Source: Citrobacter sp. wls619
GTDB taxonomy: Bacteria > Pseudomonadota > Gammaproteobacteria > Enterobacterales > Enterobacteriaceae
Direction of reading: 5' to 3'
Assembly (NCBI RefSeq): GCF_005281345.1
Contig: NZ_SZXJ01000045.1
Location: 22,893 to 86,892 of the forward strand
Length of the DNA stretch: 64,000 nt
Position numbers and translations under genes: made by a program. Position 1 is the stretch's first letter. Each line of letters opens with the position of its first letter. The notes beneath the pieces are model-generated. The model did not search any database. It was not told where the DNA came from and saw only the letters and a list, made by a program, of their open reading frames with translations. This document shows, in pieces, positions 30,251 through 40,645 of the stretch.

Positions 30251-32359
30251 ATGAATTCTCTGTTTGCCAGTACGGCCCGCGGGCTGGAAGAGCTGTTAAA
30301 AACTGAACTGGAAAACCTCGGCGCATTGGAGTGCCAGGTCGTTCAGGGTGGGGTCCATTTTAAGGGCGACACGCGGCTTGTTTACCAGAGCCTGATGTGG
30401 AGCCGCCTGGCCTCGCGCATTATCCTGCCGATGGGAGAGTGCAAGGTCTATAGCGATCTTGATCTGTACCTCGGTGTTCAGGCAATCGACTGGACAGAGA
30501 TATTTAATCCTGGTGCCACCTTCGCCGTGCACTTTAGCGGGCTGAACGAGACGATTCGTAATAGCCAGTATGGTGCACTGAAAGTAAAGGATGCGATTGT
30601 CGATGCCTTTACCCGTAAAAATCTGCCGCGCCCGAACGTAGATCGAGAATCACCCGATCTGCGCATTAACGTTTGGCTGAACAAAGATACGGCCAGCATC
30701 GCGCTCGATCTGAGCGGCGACGGCCTGCATCAGCGTGGTTATCGTGATCGTGCGGGTCAGGCGCCGATTAAAGAGACGCTGGCGGCCGCCATTGTGATGC
30801 GTTCAGGCTGGCAGGCGGGTACGCCGCTGCTCGATCCGATGTGTGGTTCCGGTACGTTGCTGATTGAAGCCGCAATGTGGGCAACCGATCGCGCGCCGGG
30901 TCTGCACCGCGGATACTGGGGATTCAGCGGTTGGGCGCAGCATGATGAAGCCGTGTGGCAAGAAGTGAAAGCTGAAGCACAGGTGCGCGCGCGCAAAGGA
31001 CTGGCGGACTATACCTCGCACTTCTATGGGTCTGATAGCGATGCCCGCGTGATTGAAAAAGCGCGCAGTAACGCCCGCCGCGCCGGTATTGCCGATCTGA
31101 TGACGTTTGAAGTCAAAGATGTCGCCAAACTGAGCAATCCGTTGCCGAAAGGACCTTACGGTACTGTCATCAGCAACCCACCCTACGGCGAGCGTCTGGA
31201 CAGTGAACCCGCATTGATCGCTTTGCACAGCCTGCTGGGACGCACGATGAAAAACCAGTTTGGCGGCTGGAATCTGTCGCTGTTCAGCGCATCACCCGAT
31301 TTGCTCAGCAGCCTGCAATTGCGTGCGGATAAACAGTTTAAAGCGAAAAATGGCCCGCTGGATTGTGTCCAGAAGAACTATCACGTTGCAGAGACCACCG
31401 CGGACAGCAAGCCTGCCACGGTAGCGGAAGATTATGCCAACCGCCTGCGCAAGAATATTAAGAAGCTGGAAAAATGGGCGCGTCAGGAAGGGATCGAATG
31501 CTATCGCCTGTATGACGCCGACCTGCCGGAATACAACGTTGCAGTGGACCGTTATGGTGAGTGGGTCGTGGTTCAGGAATATGCCCCGCCGAAGACGGTC
31601 GATGCGCAAAAAGCACGTCAACGCCTGTTCGACATCATTGCCGCTACGCTGTCGGTACTGGAAATCGCGCCAAATAAACTGGTGCTGAAAACCCGTGAGC
31701 GGCAGAAAGGGAAGAACCAATACCAGAAGATGAACGAGAAGGGTGAATTCATTGAGGTGAGCGAGTACAACGCGCGCCTGTGGGTCAACCTGACCGATTA
31801 TCTTGATACCGGTTTATTCCTCGATCACCGTATTGCACGCCGCATGTTGGGGCAGATGAGCAAAGGGAAAGACTTCCTTAACCTGTTCTCCTACACCGGT
31901 AGCGCGAGCGTGCATGCCGGATTGGGTGGCGCACGTAGCACCACAACGGTAGATATGTCGCGTACCTATCTGGAATGGGCAGAGCGTAACCTGCGACTGA
32001 ACGGGTTAAGCGGACGTGCGCACCGCTTGATTCAGGCCGACTGCCTGGGCTGGCTGCGTGATGCCAATGAACAGTTTGATCTGATTTTCATCGACCCGCC
32101 GACGTTCTCTAACTCAAAACGTATGGAAGACTCGTTTGATGTGCAGCGCGATCATCTGGCGCTAATGAAAGATCTGAAACGTCTGCTACGCAAAGACGGC
32201 ACGATCATGTTCTCCAACAACAAACGTGGATTCCGTATGGATCTCGACGGTCTGGCTGAGCTGGGATTGAAAGCACAAGAAATTACCCAAAAAACGCTTT
32301 CCCAGGACTTCGCCCGTAACCGTCAGATCCACAATTGCTGGCTGATTACCGCAGCCTGA
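30251..32359 (+). CDS. rlmL: RlmL/RlmK, bifunctional 23S rRNA methyltransferase
   Basis: This fused enzyme makes m2G2445 (N-terminal RlmL half) and m7G2069 (C-terminal RlmK half) in 23S rRNA during 50S assembly. The protein has 702 residues. A THUMP domain occupies about 45-155. The RlmL methyltransferase has [16 protein letters not shown] near 197-212 and the catalytic NPPYGE near 309. The RlmK half has the SAM motif [14 protein letters not shown] and [13 protein letters not shown] near the end. It is 12 bp ahead of uup and probably co-transcribed. Confidence 0.97.
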   Translation: MNSLFASTARGLEELLKTELENLGALECQVVQGGVHFKGDTRLVYQSLMWSRLASRIILPMGECKVYSDLDLYLGVQAIDWTEIFNPGATFAVHFSGLNETIRNSQYGALKVKDAIVDAFTRKNLPRPNVDRESPDLRINVWLNKDTASIALDLSGDGLHQRGYRDRAGQAPIKETLAAAIVMRSGWQAGTPLLDPMCGSGTLLIEAAMWATDRAPGLHRGYWGFSGWAQHDEAVWQEVKAEAQVRARKGLADYTSHFYGSDSDARVIEKARSNARRAGIADLMTFEVKDVAKLSNPLPKGPYGTVISNPPYGERLDSEPALIALHSLLGRTMKNQFGGWNLSLFSASPDLLSSLQLRADKQFKAKNGPLDCVQKNYHVAETTADSKPATVAEDYANRLRKNIKKLEKWARQEGIECYRLYDADLPEYNVAVDRYGEWVVVQEYAPPKTVDAQKARQRLFDIIAATLSVLEIAPNKLVLKTRERQKGKNQYQKMNEKGEFIEVSEYNARLWVNLTDYLDTGLFLDHRIARRMLGQMSKGKDFLNLFSYTGSASVHAGLGGARSTTTVDMSRTYLEWAERNLRLNGLSGRAHRLIQADCLGWLRDANEQFDLIFIDPPTFSNSKRMEDSFDVQRDHLALMKDLKRLLRKDGTIMFSNNKRGFRMDLDGLAELGLKAQEITQKTLSQDFARNRQIHNCWLITAA

Positions 32360-32371
32360 AAGGAAAAATAA

Positions 32372-34279
32372 ATGTCATTGATCAGTATGCATGGCGCATG
32401 GCTGTCGTTCAGCGATGCGCCGCTTCTTGATAATGCAGAACTGCATATCGAAGATAACGAACGCGTCTGTCTGGTAGGCCGTAACGGCGCGGGCAAATCG
32501 ACGCTGATGAAGATCCTGAACCGTGAGCAGGGTCTTGACGACGGACGTATTATTTATGAACAGGATCTGGTTGTGGCACGTCTGCAACAGGATCCGCCGC
32601 GCAATGTCGAAGGCAGCGTCTATGACTTCGTTGCCGAAGGCATTGCAGAGCAGGCGGTGTATCTCAAGCGTTACCACGATATCTCGCATCTGGTGATCAC
32701 CGATCCGAGTGATAAAAACCTGCAGGAACTGGCGAAGGTTCAGGAACAGCTGGATCACCACAATCTGTGGCAGCTGGAAAGCCGTATCAACGAGGTACTG
32801 GAACAGCTTGGGCTGGAGCCAGACATGGAGCTGGCATCGCTTTCCGGTGGCTGGCTGCGTAAAGCCGCGCTGGGCCGGGCGTTAGTCAGCAATCCGCGCA
32901 TATTGCTGCTGGATGAACCGACCAACCACCTGGATATTGAAACCATCGACTGGCTGGAAGGGTTCCTGAAAACCTTTAACGGCACGATCATTTTTATCTC
33001 CCACGACCGTTCGTTTATTCGCAATATGGCAACGCGCATTGTCGATCTCGATCGCGGCAAGCTGGTGACCTATCCGGGTAATTACGATCAGTACCTGCTG
33101 GAAAAAGAAGAAGCGCTGCGGGTAGAAGAGCTACAGAATGCGGAGTTTGATCGCAAACTGGCGCAGGAAGAAGTCTGGATCCGTCAGGGTATTAAGGCAC
33201 GCCGTACCCGTAATGAAGGTCGTGTGCGAGCGCTGAAGGCCATGCGTCGCGAGCGCGGTGAGCGCCGTGAAGTGATGGGTACGGCGAAGATGCAGGTTGA
33301 AGAGGCGAGCCGCTCAGGCAAGATTGTCTTCGAAATGGAGAATGTTGATTACCAGGTTGACGGGAAGCAACTGGTAAAAGATTTCTCCGCGCAGGTGCAG
33401 CGCAGCGACAAAATTGCCTTAATTGGACCTAACGGCTGCGGCAAAACGACGCTGCTTAAGCTGATGCTGGGACAATTGCAGGCTGACAGTGGTCGCATCC
33501 ACGTCGGGACGAAGCTGGAAGTTGCCTATTTCGACCAGCACCGTGCTGAACTGGATCCGGATAAAACCGTGATGGATAACCTTGCTGAAGGTAAGCAAGA
33601 GGTGATGGTGAACGGTAAGCCGCGCCATGTGCTGGGCTATCTTCAGGACTTCCTGTTCCATCCGAAACGTGCGATGACACCGGTACGTGCATTGTCTGGC
33701 GGGGAACGCAATCGTCTGCTGCTGGCGCGTCTGTTCCTGAAACCCAGTAACCTCTTGATTCTCGATGAACCCACCAACGATCTCGACGTCGAAACGCTGG
33801 AACTGCTCGAAGAGTTGATTGACGGTTATCAGGGGACCGTATTGCTGGTCAGCCACGACCGTCAGTTTGTTGACAATACGGTTACCGAGTGCTGGATTTT
33901 TGAAGGCGGCGGCAAAATTGGTCGTTATGTAGGCGGTTACCACGACGCACGTGAGCAGCAGTCACAGTATGTGGCGTTTAAACAGCCTGTTGCCAAAAAA
34001 ACAGAGGAAACTGTTGCGCCTAAAGCAGAAATTGTAAAACGCGGCACAAGCAAACTAAGCTATAAACTACAGCGCGAACTGGAGCAGCTTCCAGCATTGC
34101 TGGAAGCGTTGGAAGCTAAGCTGGAAACATTACAAGCTCAGGTGGCTGACGCCTCATTTTTCAGTCAACCGCATGAGCAAACGCAGCAGGTATTAGCTAA
34201 TCTGAACGAAGCGGAACAAGAACTTGAGCAAGCCTTTGAGCGCTGGGAGTATCTTGAGTCTTTAAAGAATGGCGCATAA
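32372..34279 (+). CDS. uup: Uup, ABC-F family ribosome-associated ATPase
   Basis: Uup is a soluble ABC-F protein with two ABC cassettes and no membrane domain. It acts on ribosomes, and its loss raises precise excision of transposons in E. coli. The protein has 635 residues. The first cassette has Walker A GRNGAGKST (about 36-44) and signature LSGGWLRKAALGRAL. The second has GPNGCGKTT (about 351) and LSGGERNRLLLARL. The C-terminal coiled coil (about 555-632) binds DNA in E. coli. It follows rlmL by 12 bp. Confidence 0.96.
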   Translation: MSLISMHGAWLSFSDAPLLDNAELHIEDNERVCLVGRNGAGKSTLMKILNREQGLDDGRIIYEQDLVVARLQQDPPRNVEGSVYDFVAEGIAEQAVYLKRYHDISHLVITDPSDKNLQELAKVQEQLDHHNLWQLESRINEVLEQLGLEPDMELASLSGGWLRKAALGRALVSNPRILLLDEPTNHLDIETIDWLEGFLKTFNGTIIFISHDRSFIRNMATRIVDLDRGKLVTYPGNYDQYLLEKEEALRVEELQNAEFDRKLAQEEVWIRQGIKARRTRNEGRVRALKAMRRERGERREVMGTAKMQVEEASRSGKIVFEMENVDYQVDGKQLVKDFSAQVQRSDKIALIGPNGCGKTTLLKLMLGQLQADSGRIHVGTKLEVAYFDQHRAELDPDKTVMDNLAEGKQEVMVNGKPRHVLGYLQDFLFHPKRAMTPVRALSGGERNRLLLARLFLKPSNLLILDEPTNDLDVETLELLEELIDGYQGTVLLVSHDRQFVDNTVTECWIFEGGGKIGRYVGGYHDAREQQSQYVAFKQPVAKKTEETVAPKAEIVKRGTSKLSYKLQRELEQLPALLEALEAKLETLQAQVADASFFSQPHEQTQQVLANLNEAEQELEQAFERWEYLESLKNGA

Positions 34280-34293
34280 TTAAAGGAGCACAT

Positions 34294-35547
34294 ATGTGCG
34301 AACATCACCATGCCGCGAAGCATATTTTATGCTCGCAGTGTGACATGCTGGTGGCGCTTCCTCGCCTTGAGCATGGTCAGAAAGCGGCATGTCCACGATG
34401 TGGCACTACGTTAACGGTTGAGTGGGACGCGCCAAGGCAGCGTCCTACCGCCTATGTGTTAGCAGCATTGTTCATGCTGCTTTTGTCCAACCTGTTTCCC
34501 TTTGTGAATATGAACGTCGCAGGGGTGAGCAGCGAAGTGACGTTGCTGGAAATCCCCAGCGTTCTCTTTTCCGAAGATTATGCCAGTCTTGGCACCTTCT
34601 TTTTATTATTCGTGCAACTGGTTCCCGCGTTTTGCCTGCTAACTATTCTGCTGCTGGTGAATCGGGTGCAGATGCCAGGCAGACTTAAGGCGAGGCTTGC
34701 ACGTGTTCTGTTCCAGTTAAAAAGCTGGGGAATGGCGGAAATCTTCCTCGCCGGCGTGCTGGTCAGCTTCGTTAAGCTCATGGCCTATGGCGATATCGGC
34801 GTGGGCAGTAGTTTCATCCCGTGGTGCTTCTTTTGCGTTCTGCAACTGCGCGCATTCCAGTGTGTCGATCGTCGCTGGCTGTGGGATGATATTGCGCCGA
34901 TGCCGGCTATCAAACAGGTCTTAAAGCCAGGTGTACCCGGTATCCGGCAAGGATTGCGTTCCTGCTCCTGTTGCACGGCTATTCTTCCGGCTGATGAGCT
35001 GGTGTGTCCGCGCTGTCAAACGAAAGGCTATGTACGGCGTAAAAACAGTTTGCAATGGACACTGGCATTACTGTTTACGTCGATAATGCTCTATCTTCCC
35101 GCCAATATTCTGCCGATTATGATCACCGATTTGCTCGGGTCAAAACTGCCATCAACCATTCTTGAGGGCGTGGTTTTAATCTGGAGCGAAGGCTCTTATC
35201 CCGTGGCTGCGGTTATCTTTATCGCCAGTATTCTGGTGCCGACGTTGAAAATGATCGCGATCGCGTGGCTATGCTGGGACGCCAAAGGGCATGGCAAACG
35301 CGACAGTGAACGTATGCACCTGATTTATGAAGTTGTGGAATTTGTCGGTCGCTGGTCAATGATTGACGTTTTTGTGATTGCGGTACTCTCTGCGTTGGTG
35401 CGCATGGGAGGGTTAATGAATATTTATCCTGCGATGGGTGCTTTGATGTTTGCTTTAGTCGTCATTATGACAATGTTTTCTGCGATGACGTTTGATCCAC
35501 GTCTGTCGTGGGACCGTGAACCAGAACCAGGCCATGAGGAGTCCTGA
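34294..35547 (+). CDS. pqiA: PqiA, membrane subunit of the Pqi lipid-transport system
   Basis: PqiA is the inner-membrane partner of the MCE protein PqiB in a transenvelope lipid-transport pathway, induced by paraquat through SoxRS in E. coli. The 417 residues show two paraquat-inducible A domains. Each begins with a zinc-ribbon pair (CSQCD ... CPRCG near residues 12-37; CSCC ... CPRC near 227-247) followed by about four membrane helices. It starts 14 bp after uup and its 3' end is 4 bp before pqiB. Confidence 0.95.
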   Translation: MCEHHHAAKHILCSQCDMLVALPRLEHGQKAACPRCGTTLTVEWDAPRQRPTAYVLAALFMLLLSNLFPFVNMNVAGVSSEVTLLEIPSVLFSEDYASLGTFFLLFVQLVPAFCLLTILLLVNRVQMPGRLKARLARVLFQLKSWGMAEIFLAGVLVSFVKLMAYGDIGVGSSFIPWCFFCVLQLRAFQCVDRRWLWDDIAPMPAIKQVLKPGVPGIRQGLRSCSCCTAILPADELVCPRCQTKGYVRRKNSLQWTLALLFTSIMLYLPANILPIMITDLLGSKLPSTILEGVVLIWSEGSYPVAAVIFIASILVPTLKMIAIAWLCWDAKGHGKRDSERMHLIYEVVEFVGRWSMIDVFVIAVLSALVRMGGLMNIYPAMGALMFALVVIMTMFSAMTFDPRLSWDREPEPGHEES

Positions 35548-35551
35548 CAGC

Positions 35552-37192
35552 ATGGAATCTAAAAGTGGGGAAGCCAAAGTGCAGAAGGTAAAAAACTGGT
35601 CGCCCGTGTGGATATTCCCGATCGTCACTGCACTCATTGGCGCATGGGTTCTGTTTTACCACTACAGCCATCAGGGGCCGGAAGTCACGTTGATTACGAC
35701 CAATGCCGAAGGTATTGAAGGGGGTAAAACAACGATTAAAAGCCGTAGTGTGGATGTCGGCGTGGTTGAAAGCGCTACCCTGACGGATGATTTGACCCAT
35801 GTGGAAATTAAAGCACGCCTTAATTCCGGTATGGAAAAGCTGCTGCATAAAGATTCGGTCTTTTGGGTGGTGAAGCCGCAGGTGGGGCGTGAAGGTATCA
35901 GTGGCCTGGGAACGCTGTTGTCCGGGGCATATATTGAGCTGCAACCTGGTAATAAAGGCAGCAAGCTGGAAAATTACCAATTGCTCGATTCTCCACCGCT
36001 GGCGCCGCCTGATGCGAAAGGGATCCGCGTGATCCTGGACAGTAAAAAAGCCGGTCAGTTGAGTCCCGGCGATCCGGTCCTTTTCCGCGGTTATCGCGTG
36101 GGCTCGGTTGAAACCAGCACATTTGATGCGCAAAAACGTACGATCAGTTACCAGCTTTTCATCAATGCGCCAAACGATCGACTGGTAACCAGTAATGTCC
36201 GTTTCTGGAAGGACAGCGGTATTGCCGTCGATCTCACTTCGGCGGGTATGCGAGTGGAAATGGGCTCGCTCACCACGCTGTTTGGCGGCGGAGTAAGCTT
36301 TGACGTACCGGAAGGGCTGGAACAAGGCCAACCGGTTGAACAGCACTCCTCTTTTAATCTGTATGACGATCAAAAAAGTATTCAGGATTCCTTGTATACC
36401 GATCACATTGATTACCTGATGTTCTTCAAGGATTCAATTCGTGGTCTGCAGCCGGGGGCGCCGCTGGAATTCCGTGGCATACGCCTGGGTACCGTAAGTA
36501 AAGTGCCTTTCTTTGCGCCAAATATGCGTCAGGTATTTAACAACGATTACCGCATCCCTGTTCTGGTGCGTATTGAACCTGAACGGCTGAAAGCGCAGTT
36601 GGGTGAAGACACCGATGTGGGGGCTCATCTTGCTGAGTTGCTCAAACGTGGACTGAGAGGGTCATTGAAGACGGGGAACCTGGTGACCGGCGCGCTGTAT
36701 GTCGATCTCGATTTTTACCCGAAAGAGCCGCCAATTACAGGGGTACGCGAGTTTAATGGTTATCAAATTATTCCGACAGTGAGCGGCGGTCTGGCGCAGA
36801 TTCAGCAGCGTCTGATGGAAGCGTTGGATAAGATTAATAGTCTACCGCTGAACCCGATGATTGAGCAGGCAACCAATACGCTGTCGGAAAGCCAGCGCAC
36901 GATGAAGCATCTGCAAACTACGCTGGATAACATGAATAAGATCACGTCCAGCCAGTCGATGCAGCAGCTTCCTGCGGATATGCAGAATACGTTGCGTGAA
37001 CTGAATCGCAGCATGCAGGGCTTCCAGCCGGGTTCTGCGGCCTACAACAAGATGGTGGCAGATATGCAGCGTCTTGATCAGGTACTGCGTGAACTGCAGC
37101 CGGTTCTGAAAACGCTGAACGACAAGAGTAACGCGCTGGTGTTTGAAGCGAAGGACAAAAAAGATCCAGAGCCGAAGAGGGCGAAACAATGA
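35552..37192 (+). CDS. pqiB: PqiB, periplasm-spanning MCE protein
   Basis: PqiB forms a hexameric needle of stacked MCE rings bridging inner and outer membranes for lipid movement. From ATG 35552 (GAGGAGTCC upstream) it has 546 residues, the E. coli length. One N-terminal transmembrane helix (about 18-38) is followed by three MCE domains starting near residues 45, 160 and 285 (PGDPVLFRGYRVGSV, PGAPLEFRGIRLGTV). A long C-terminal helical region (about 440-546) would form the coiled-coil channel. It overlaps pqiC by 4 bp. Confidence 0.95.
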   Translation: MESKSGEAKVQKVKNWSPVWIFPIVTALIGAWVLFYHYSHQGPEVTLITTNAEGIEGGKTTIKSRSVDVGVVESATLTDDLTHVEIKARLNSGMEKLLHKDSVFWVVKPQVGREGISGLGTLLSGAYIELQPGNKGSKLENYQLLDSPPLAPPDAKGIRVILDSKKAGQLSPGDPVLFRGYRVGSVETSTFDAQKRTISYQLFINAPNDRLVTSNVRFWKDSGIAVDLTSAGMRVEMGSLTTLFGGGVSFDVPEGLEQGQPVEQHSSFNLYDDQKSIQDSLYTDHIDYLMFFKDSIRGLQPGAPLEFRGIRLGTVSKVPFFAPNMRQVFNNDYRIPVLVRIEPERLKAQLGEDTDVGAHLAELLKRGLRGSLKTGNLVTGALYVDLDFYPKEPPITGVREFNGYQIIPTVSGGLAQIQQRLMEALDKINSLPLNPMIEQATNTLSESQRTMKHLQTTLDNMNKITSSQSMQQLPADMQNTLRELNRSMQGFQPGSAAYNKMVADMQRLDQVLRELQPVLKTLNDKSNALVFEAKDKKDPEPKRAKQ

Positions 37193-37752
37193 AAAAGTGG
37201 CTAGTGGTGATGATGGCGGTCTGGCTGACGTCATGTAGCTCCAGCGGAGAGAATAAAAGCTATTATCAGCTCCCCATTGCGCAAGGGGGGGTACAAAGCT
37301 CAGCTAATCAGGGCAACCGCCTGCTGTGGGTTGAACAGGTTGCAGTACCTGATTACCTGGCGGGGAATGGTGTGGTGTACCAGACCAGCGACGTGAAGTA
37401 TGTGATAGCGAATAACAATCTCTGGGCCAGCCCACTGGATCAGCAGTTGCGCAATACCCTTGTCGCAAATCTGAGTATGCAACTTCCTGGCTGGGTGGTT
37501 GCATCTCAGCCGTTGGGAAGCACTCAGGATACGCTTAACGTGACGGTGACAGGCTTTCACGGACGTTACGATGGCAAAGTGATTGTCAGCGGTGAATGGT
37601 TGCTGAATCACCAGGGGCAATTAATCAAGCGTCCGTTCCATATCGAAGTTGTACAGACGCAGGATGGCTACGATGAAATGGTGAAAGTTCTGGCCAGCGC
37701 CTGGAGTCAGGAAGCGACGGCAATCGCCCAAGAGCTGAAACGTATTCCCTAA
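37189..37752 (+). CDS. pqiC: PqiC, outer membrane lipoprotein of the Pqi system
   Basis: PqiC (YmbA) is the outer-membrane lipoprotein that docks the PqiB needle. The 187-residue product has a lipoprotein signal with the lipobox LTSC, acylated cysteine at residue 16, followed by SSSG. The rest belongs to the ABC-type transport auxiliary (DUF330) family: YYQLP near 24, LLWVEQVAVPDYLAGNGVVYQ and LNVTVTGFHGRYDG. It is the last gene of pqiABC and is followed by a terminator. Confidence 0.93.
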   Translation: MKKWLVVMMAVWLTSCSSSGENKSYYQLPIAQGGVQSSANQGNRLLWVEQVAVPDYLAGNGVVYQTSDVKYVIANNNLWASPLDQQLRNTLVANLSMQLPGWVVASQPLGSTQDTLNVTVTGFHGRYDGKVIVSGEWLLNHQGQLIKRPFHIEVVQTQDGYDEMVKVLASAWSQEATAIAQELKRIP

Positions 37753-37774
37753 GCTTAAATAATTGTAAATTATG

Positions 37775-37809
37775 CCGCCTCAGGTTCATCGCCAGAGGCG
37801 GTTTTTTTT
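37775..37809 (+). terminator. Intrinsic terminator after pqiC
   Basis: The stem CCGCCTC (37775-37781) pairs with GAGGCGG (37795-37801) and is followed by eight T, 22 bases after the pqiC stop. Confidence 0.9.
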
Positions 37810-37940
37810 ATTTTTTTAGCGGTTGAGGTAGCTGTTCTGGCAGAGAATTTTTGTACAAATGATTTACCAGCTAGCTCACAAATATGACACTGGCGTGAAT
37901 TTTGCGCATTGACGAGTCTGATGTTTAGGGGTATTCGTTT

Positions 37941-37956
37941 AGTGTGATTGCACACT
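37941..37956. promoter_or_regulatory. Perfect palindrome upstream of rmf
   Basis: AGTGTG-ATTG-CACACT is a perfect 6-bp inverted repeat with a 4-base spacer, 53 bp before the rmf ATG. The half-sites resemble a CRP half-site (TGTGA), but the spacing is shorter than the CRP consensus. rmf is ppGpp- and CRP-responsive in E. coli. The factor that reads this site is not established from sequence. Confidence 0.45.
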
Positions 37957-38008
37957 TAGTAATCACTGTTTTCTTTTCCACCAGACCCAAAGATGAGGGA
38001 AACGAGGC

Positions 38009-38176
38009 ATGAAGAGACAAAAACGAGATCGCCTGGAACGGGCACATCAACGTGGATATCAGGCCGGCATTGCCGGACGCTCAAAAGAAATGTGTCCCTA
38101 TCAGACGCTGAATCAGAGGTCATACTGGCTGGGAGGCTGGCGAGAAGCCATGGGGGATAGGGTTTTAATGGCCTGA
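38009..38176 (+). CDS. rmf: Ribosome modulation factor RMF
   Basis: RMF is a 55-residue basic protein that pairs 70S ribosomes into inactive 100S dimers in stationary phase. The short frame ATG 38009 to TGA 38176 translates to MKRQKRDRLERAHQRGYQAG ... REAMGDRVLMA and matches E. coli RMF almost residue for residue. Differences from E. coli include Ser-to-Tyr near 38 in NQRSYWLGGW. AACGAGG lies just upstream as the ribosome site. It has its own promoter region and terminator. Confidence 0.97.
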   Translation: MKRQKRDRLERAHQRGYQAGIAGRSKEMCPYQTLNQRSYWLGGWREAMGDRVLMA

Positions 38177-38197
38177 TTCTGTCTCTTTAGATAAAAG

Positions 38198-38225
38198 AAA
38201 CCTCCGCAAAGCGGAGGTTTCGCCT
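38198..38225. terminator. Bidirectional terminator between rmf and fabA
   Basis: A perfect 10-bp stem AAACCTCCGC / GCGGAGGTTT with an AAA loop lies 21 bases after rmf. On the minus strand it is followed by TTTCTTTTATC, so it also serves the convergent fabA. Confidence 0.92.
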
Positions 38226-38297
38226 TTTGTAGACCGGCAAATTAACGTACGCTGCCATTTGGCCATGTCGCACTACCAGACCTACAGATGTCTGCGA

Positions 38298-38816
38298 TTA
38301 GAACGCCGAGGTGTCCTGGAACAGACCCACTTTCAGATCATTTGCGGTGTAGATCAGACGACCGTCAACCAGCACTTCACCATCAGCCAGACCCATTATC
38401 AGGCGGCGGTTAACGATGCGTTTGAAGTGAATGCGGTAAGTGACTTTCTTCGCGGTCGGCAGAACCTGACCTGTGAATTTCACTTCGCCCACGCCCAGTG
38501 CACGGCCTTTACCTTCGCCGCCCAGCCAGCCGAGATAGAATCCAACCAGCTGCCACATGGCATCCAGACCCAGGCAACCTGGCATTACCGGATCGCCGAT
38601 AAAATGGCATCCGAAGAACCACAGGTCCGGGTTGATGTCCAGTTCAGCTTCCACATAACCTTTGTCAAAGTTGCCGCCGGTTTCGGTCATCTTGATGACA
38701 CGATCCATCATCAGCATGCTTGGTGCAGGCAGTTGTGGGCCTTTAGCACCAAACAGCTCACCGCGACCAGAGGCAAGAAGGTCTTCTTTTGTATAGGATT
38801 CGCGTTTATCTACCAT
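38298..38816 (-). CDS. fabA: 3-hydroxydecanoyl-ACP dehydratase/isomerase FabA
   Basis: FabA dehydrates 3-hydroxydecanoyl-ACP and isomerises trans-2- to cis-3-decenoyl-ACP, the branch point to unsaturated fatty acids. From ATG 38816 it has 172 residues, as in E. coli; the longer open frame upstream runs back through regulatory DNA into lonH. The hot-dog fold catalytic residues lie in [23 protein letters not shown] (His and Asp, about 71 and 85). FabR and FadR sites lie directly upstream, the classical dual control. Confidence 0.97.
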   Translation of the reverse strand: MVDKRESYTKEDLLASGRGELFGAKGPQLPAPSMLMMDRVIKMTETGGNFDKGYVEAELDINPDLWFFGCHFIGDPVMPGCLGLDAMWQLVGFYLGWLGGEGKGRALGVGEVKFTGQVLPTAKKVTYRIHFKRIVNRRLIMGLADGEVLVDGRLIYTANDLKVGLFQDTSAF

Positions 38817-38854
38817 GTTCTCTGTAAGCCTTATTTTATTGAAGCACGCAGGAT

Positions 38855-38872
38855 AGCTAACACGTGTACGCT
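38855..38872. promoter_or_regulatory. FabR operator upstream of fabA
   Basis: AGCTAACACGTGTACGCT is an 18-bp near-perfect palindrome around CACGTG. It is identical in core to the FabR sites known at fabA and fabB. FabR represses unsaturated fatty acid synthesis when unsaturated thioesters are abundant (family knowledge). It directly abuts the FadR site. Confidence 0.85.
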
Positions 38873-38890
38873 GAACAAGTCCGATCAGTT
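38871..38890. promoter_or_regulatory. FadR activator site upstream of fabA
   Basis: On the minus strand the site reads AACTGATCGG-ACTTGTTCAG, the FadR site known from E. coli fabA. FadR bound here activates fabA until long-chain acyl-CoA releases it. The site overlaps the lonH stop codon (38885-38887), so the fabA control region lies partly inside the end of the upstream gene. Confidence 0.88.
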
Positions 38891-40645
38891 CGGAATAATC
38901 CAATTCAGCCAACGTAGCGGCCATGGAAAACGGTGACGGCCTTCCTGTTGCGTTGCCGCAGCAATACGCTCCTGGATAGTTTGCATCAGCGTCGTCTGGC
39001 CTTCGCCATCCCACACCAAATTTAATAGCAGTGGCAGCGCATCGGTCACGTCGTCTACTGCCCAGATAGTGAATTTTTCTTCTTCAACAGCCTGCAGCAG
39101 TGCGGGTGGCAGGCTCAGATGTCTGACGTTGGCTGCAGGGATAATCACCCCCTGAGTCCCCGTTAATTCACGCTGCTGGCAGATGGCAAAGAAGCCTTCA
39201 ATTTTCTCATTCAGACCGCCGACAGGTTGAGCACGACCAAACTGATCGACAGAACCGGTTATTGCGATGCTTTGATTGACGGGAACGTCAGCGAGGGCGC
39301 TGATCAGCGCACACAGTTCTGCCATAGAGGCGCTGTCACCGTCTACTTCACTGTATGATTGCTCAAATGTCAGAGAGGCAGAGAACGGTATTTGCTGTTC
39401 AAGCTGGAGTTCCGACATCAGGAACGCCTGCATAATCATCATACCCTTGGCATGAATATTTCCGCCCAACTCGGCTTTACGTTCAATGTCGGTAAATTCG
39501 CCATCGCCAATATGCACGACGCAACTGATACGTGAAGGTTCACCAAATGCGCGGGGATGGCCTGGAAATTCGATCACCGACAGGGCGTTTATTTGCCCAA
39601 TACGCTCGCCTTCCGTTTCAATGAGGATCTGCTCTTGCAGGATCTCATCCTGCATCCGTTCGGAGAGGAATCCTTCTCGCCACTCACGTTGAGCCAGCAT
39701 CAGGCTCAATTGCTCCGCAGTGCAGGTATCACTGTCGCAAAGAGGGGACACTTCTTTGAACTGGCGAGTGATCCATAGCGGATTAAGCGGCAGCGTGTCC
39801 TGTTCGCCGGTGTAGCGAACGGCTTCGCGGATGAGAACCTGCCATGCATCGGCAGCGGGATAGGGCAGATTGTTGCGTCGGGCAGTATGCGTTACCCACT
39901 GACACCACTGTGTCATGGTTTCGGCATCCACTATCTGCAAGTTATCCTCAAATTCGCTGTAGATAGCCTGTTCTGCCAGTTCTGGTTCCATTTCCTGGAA
40001 GTCTGCCAGCGATTCACGTTCGCCGACCAACACCACTTTCAGTTTAAGCGGCATAGAAGGGACGGAGACTGGCAGAGGGCGAGACTCATCAAAGGCCACC
40101 CAGTCAAAACGCTCGTGGCTGACAATGGCTTTCAGGCGCATCCACAACAACGGCTGAGCCAGAAGTGTGCGCAAGGAGATAACCAGCACACCGCCATTGG
40201 CCTGATGGACCAGTCCCGGTTGCAGCGTAATTTCGCCATTGAACTGGCGCAGACAGCCAAACAGCTGTTCGGCCTCAACCCAGTCAGCATTAACCACCTG
40301 CGTTAACGTTGCAAAGTTGTCGTCTGCTTTCTCCGCTGCGCGGTAACGAATAGTGTGGCCGGATACATCGTAATGCCCCCCGGTTAACCTATCGGCATTC
40401 GTATGTAAGGTACGTGCAGCCGTTGCAATAAGATTGAGATACTCCAGCTCTTCGGGCGCTTTCACCAGCATAAACGAGGACGTAGCCCAGTGCTGAAGAA
40501 GCTGCTCTAGCGCGAATTGTAAACGTGGCTGAGTATCACTGAGTAAGGTGTCGGTGTCGTCAGTGACGTGCGGCTGTGCAAATATTTCCTGATAGCTGTC
40601 GGTATCAGGAACCAGATCACGCCATGCAAGTTTCGTAATGGTCAA
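38885..40645 (-). CDS. lonH: LonH (YcbZ), Lon-type serine protease homologue
   Basis: This 586-residue protein has a C-terminal Lon protease domain. The catalytic serine is in [11 protein letters not shown] (Ser438) and the lysine in [11 protein letters not shown] (Lys481), the Ser-Lys dyad of family S16. The N-terminal half is not a standard Lon AAA module; no Walker A motif is visible, though segments such as [21 protein letters not shown] resemble the LonB-like core. Its physiological substrate is unknown. The stop codon lies within the fabA FadR site. Confidence 0.93.
   Translation of the reverse strand: MTITKLAWRDLVPDTDSYQEIFAQPHVTDDTDTLLSDTQPRLQFALEQLLQHWATSSFMLVKAPEELEYLNLIATAARTLHTNADRLTGGHYDVSGHTIRYRAAEKADDNFATLTQVVNADWVEAEQLFGCLRQFNGEITLQPGLVHQANGGVLVISLRTLLAQPLLWMRLKAIVSHERFDWVAFDESRPLPVSVPSMPLKLKVVLVGERESLADFQEMEPELAEQAIYSEFEDNLQIVDAETMTQWCQWVTHTARRNNLPYPAADAWQVLIREAVRYTGEQDTLPLNPLWITRQFKEVSPLCDSDTCTAEQLSLMLAQREWREGFLSERMQDEILQEQILIETEGERIGQINALSVIEFPGHPRAFGEPSRISCVVHIGDGEFTDIERKAELGGNIHAKGMMIMQAFLMSELQLEQQIPFSASLTFEQSYSEVDGDSASMAELCALISALADVPVNQSIAITGSVDQFGRAQPVGGLNEKIEGFFAICQQRELTGTQGVIIPAANVRHLSLPPALLQAVEEEKFTIWAVDDVTDALPLLLNLVWDGEGQTTLMQTIQERIAAATQQEGRHRFPWPLRWLNWIIPN

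Noticed and set aside
38259..38936. 225-codon plus-strand frame opposite fabA
   Set aside because: It is antisense to fabA and runs over the fabA operators; there is no independent support.
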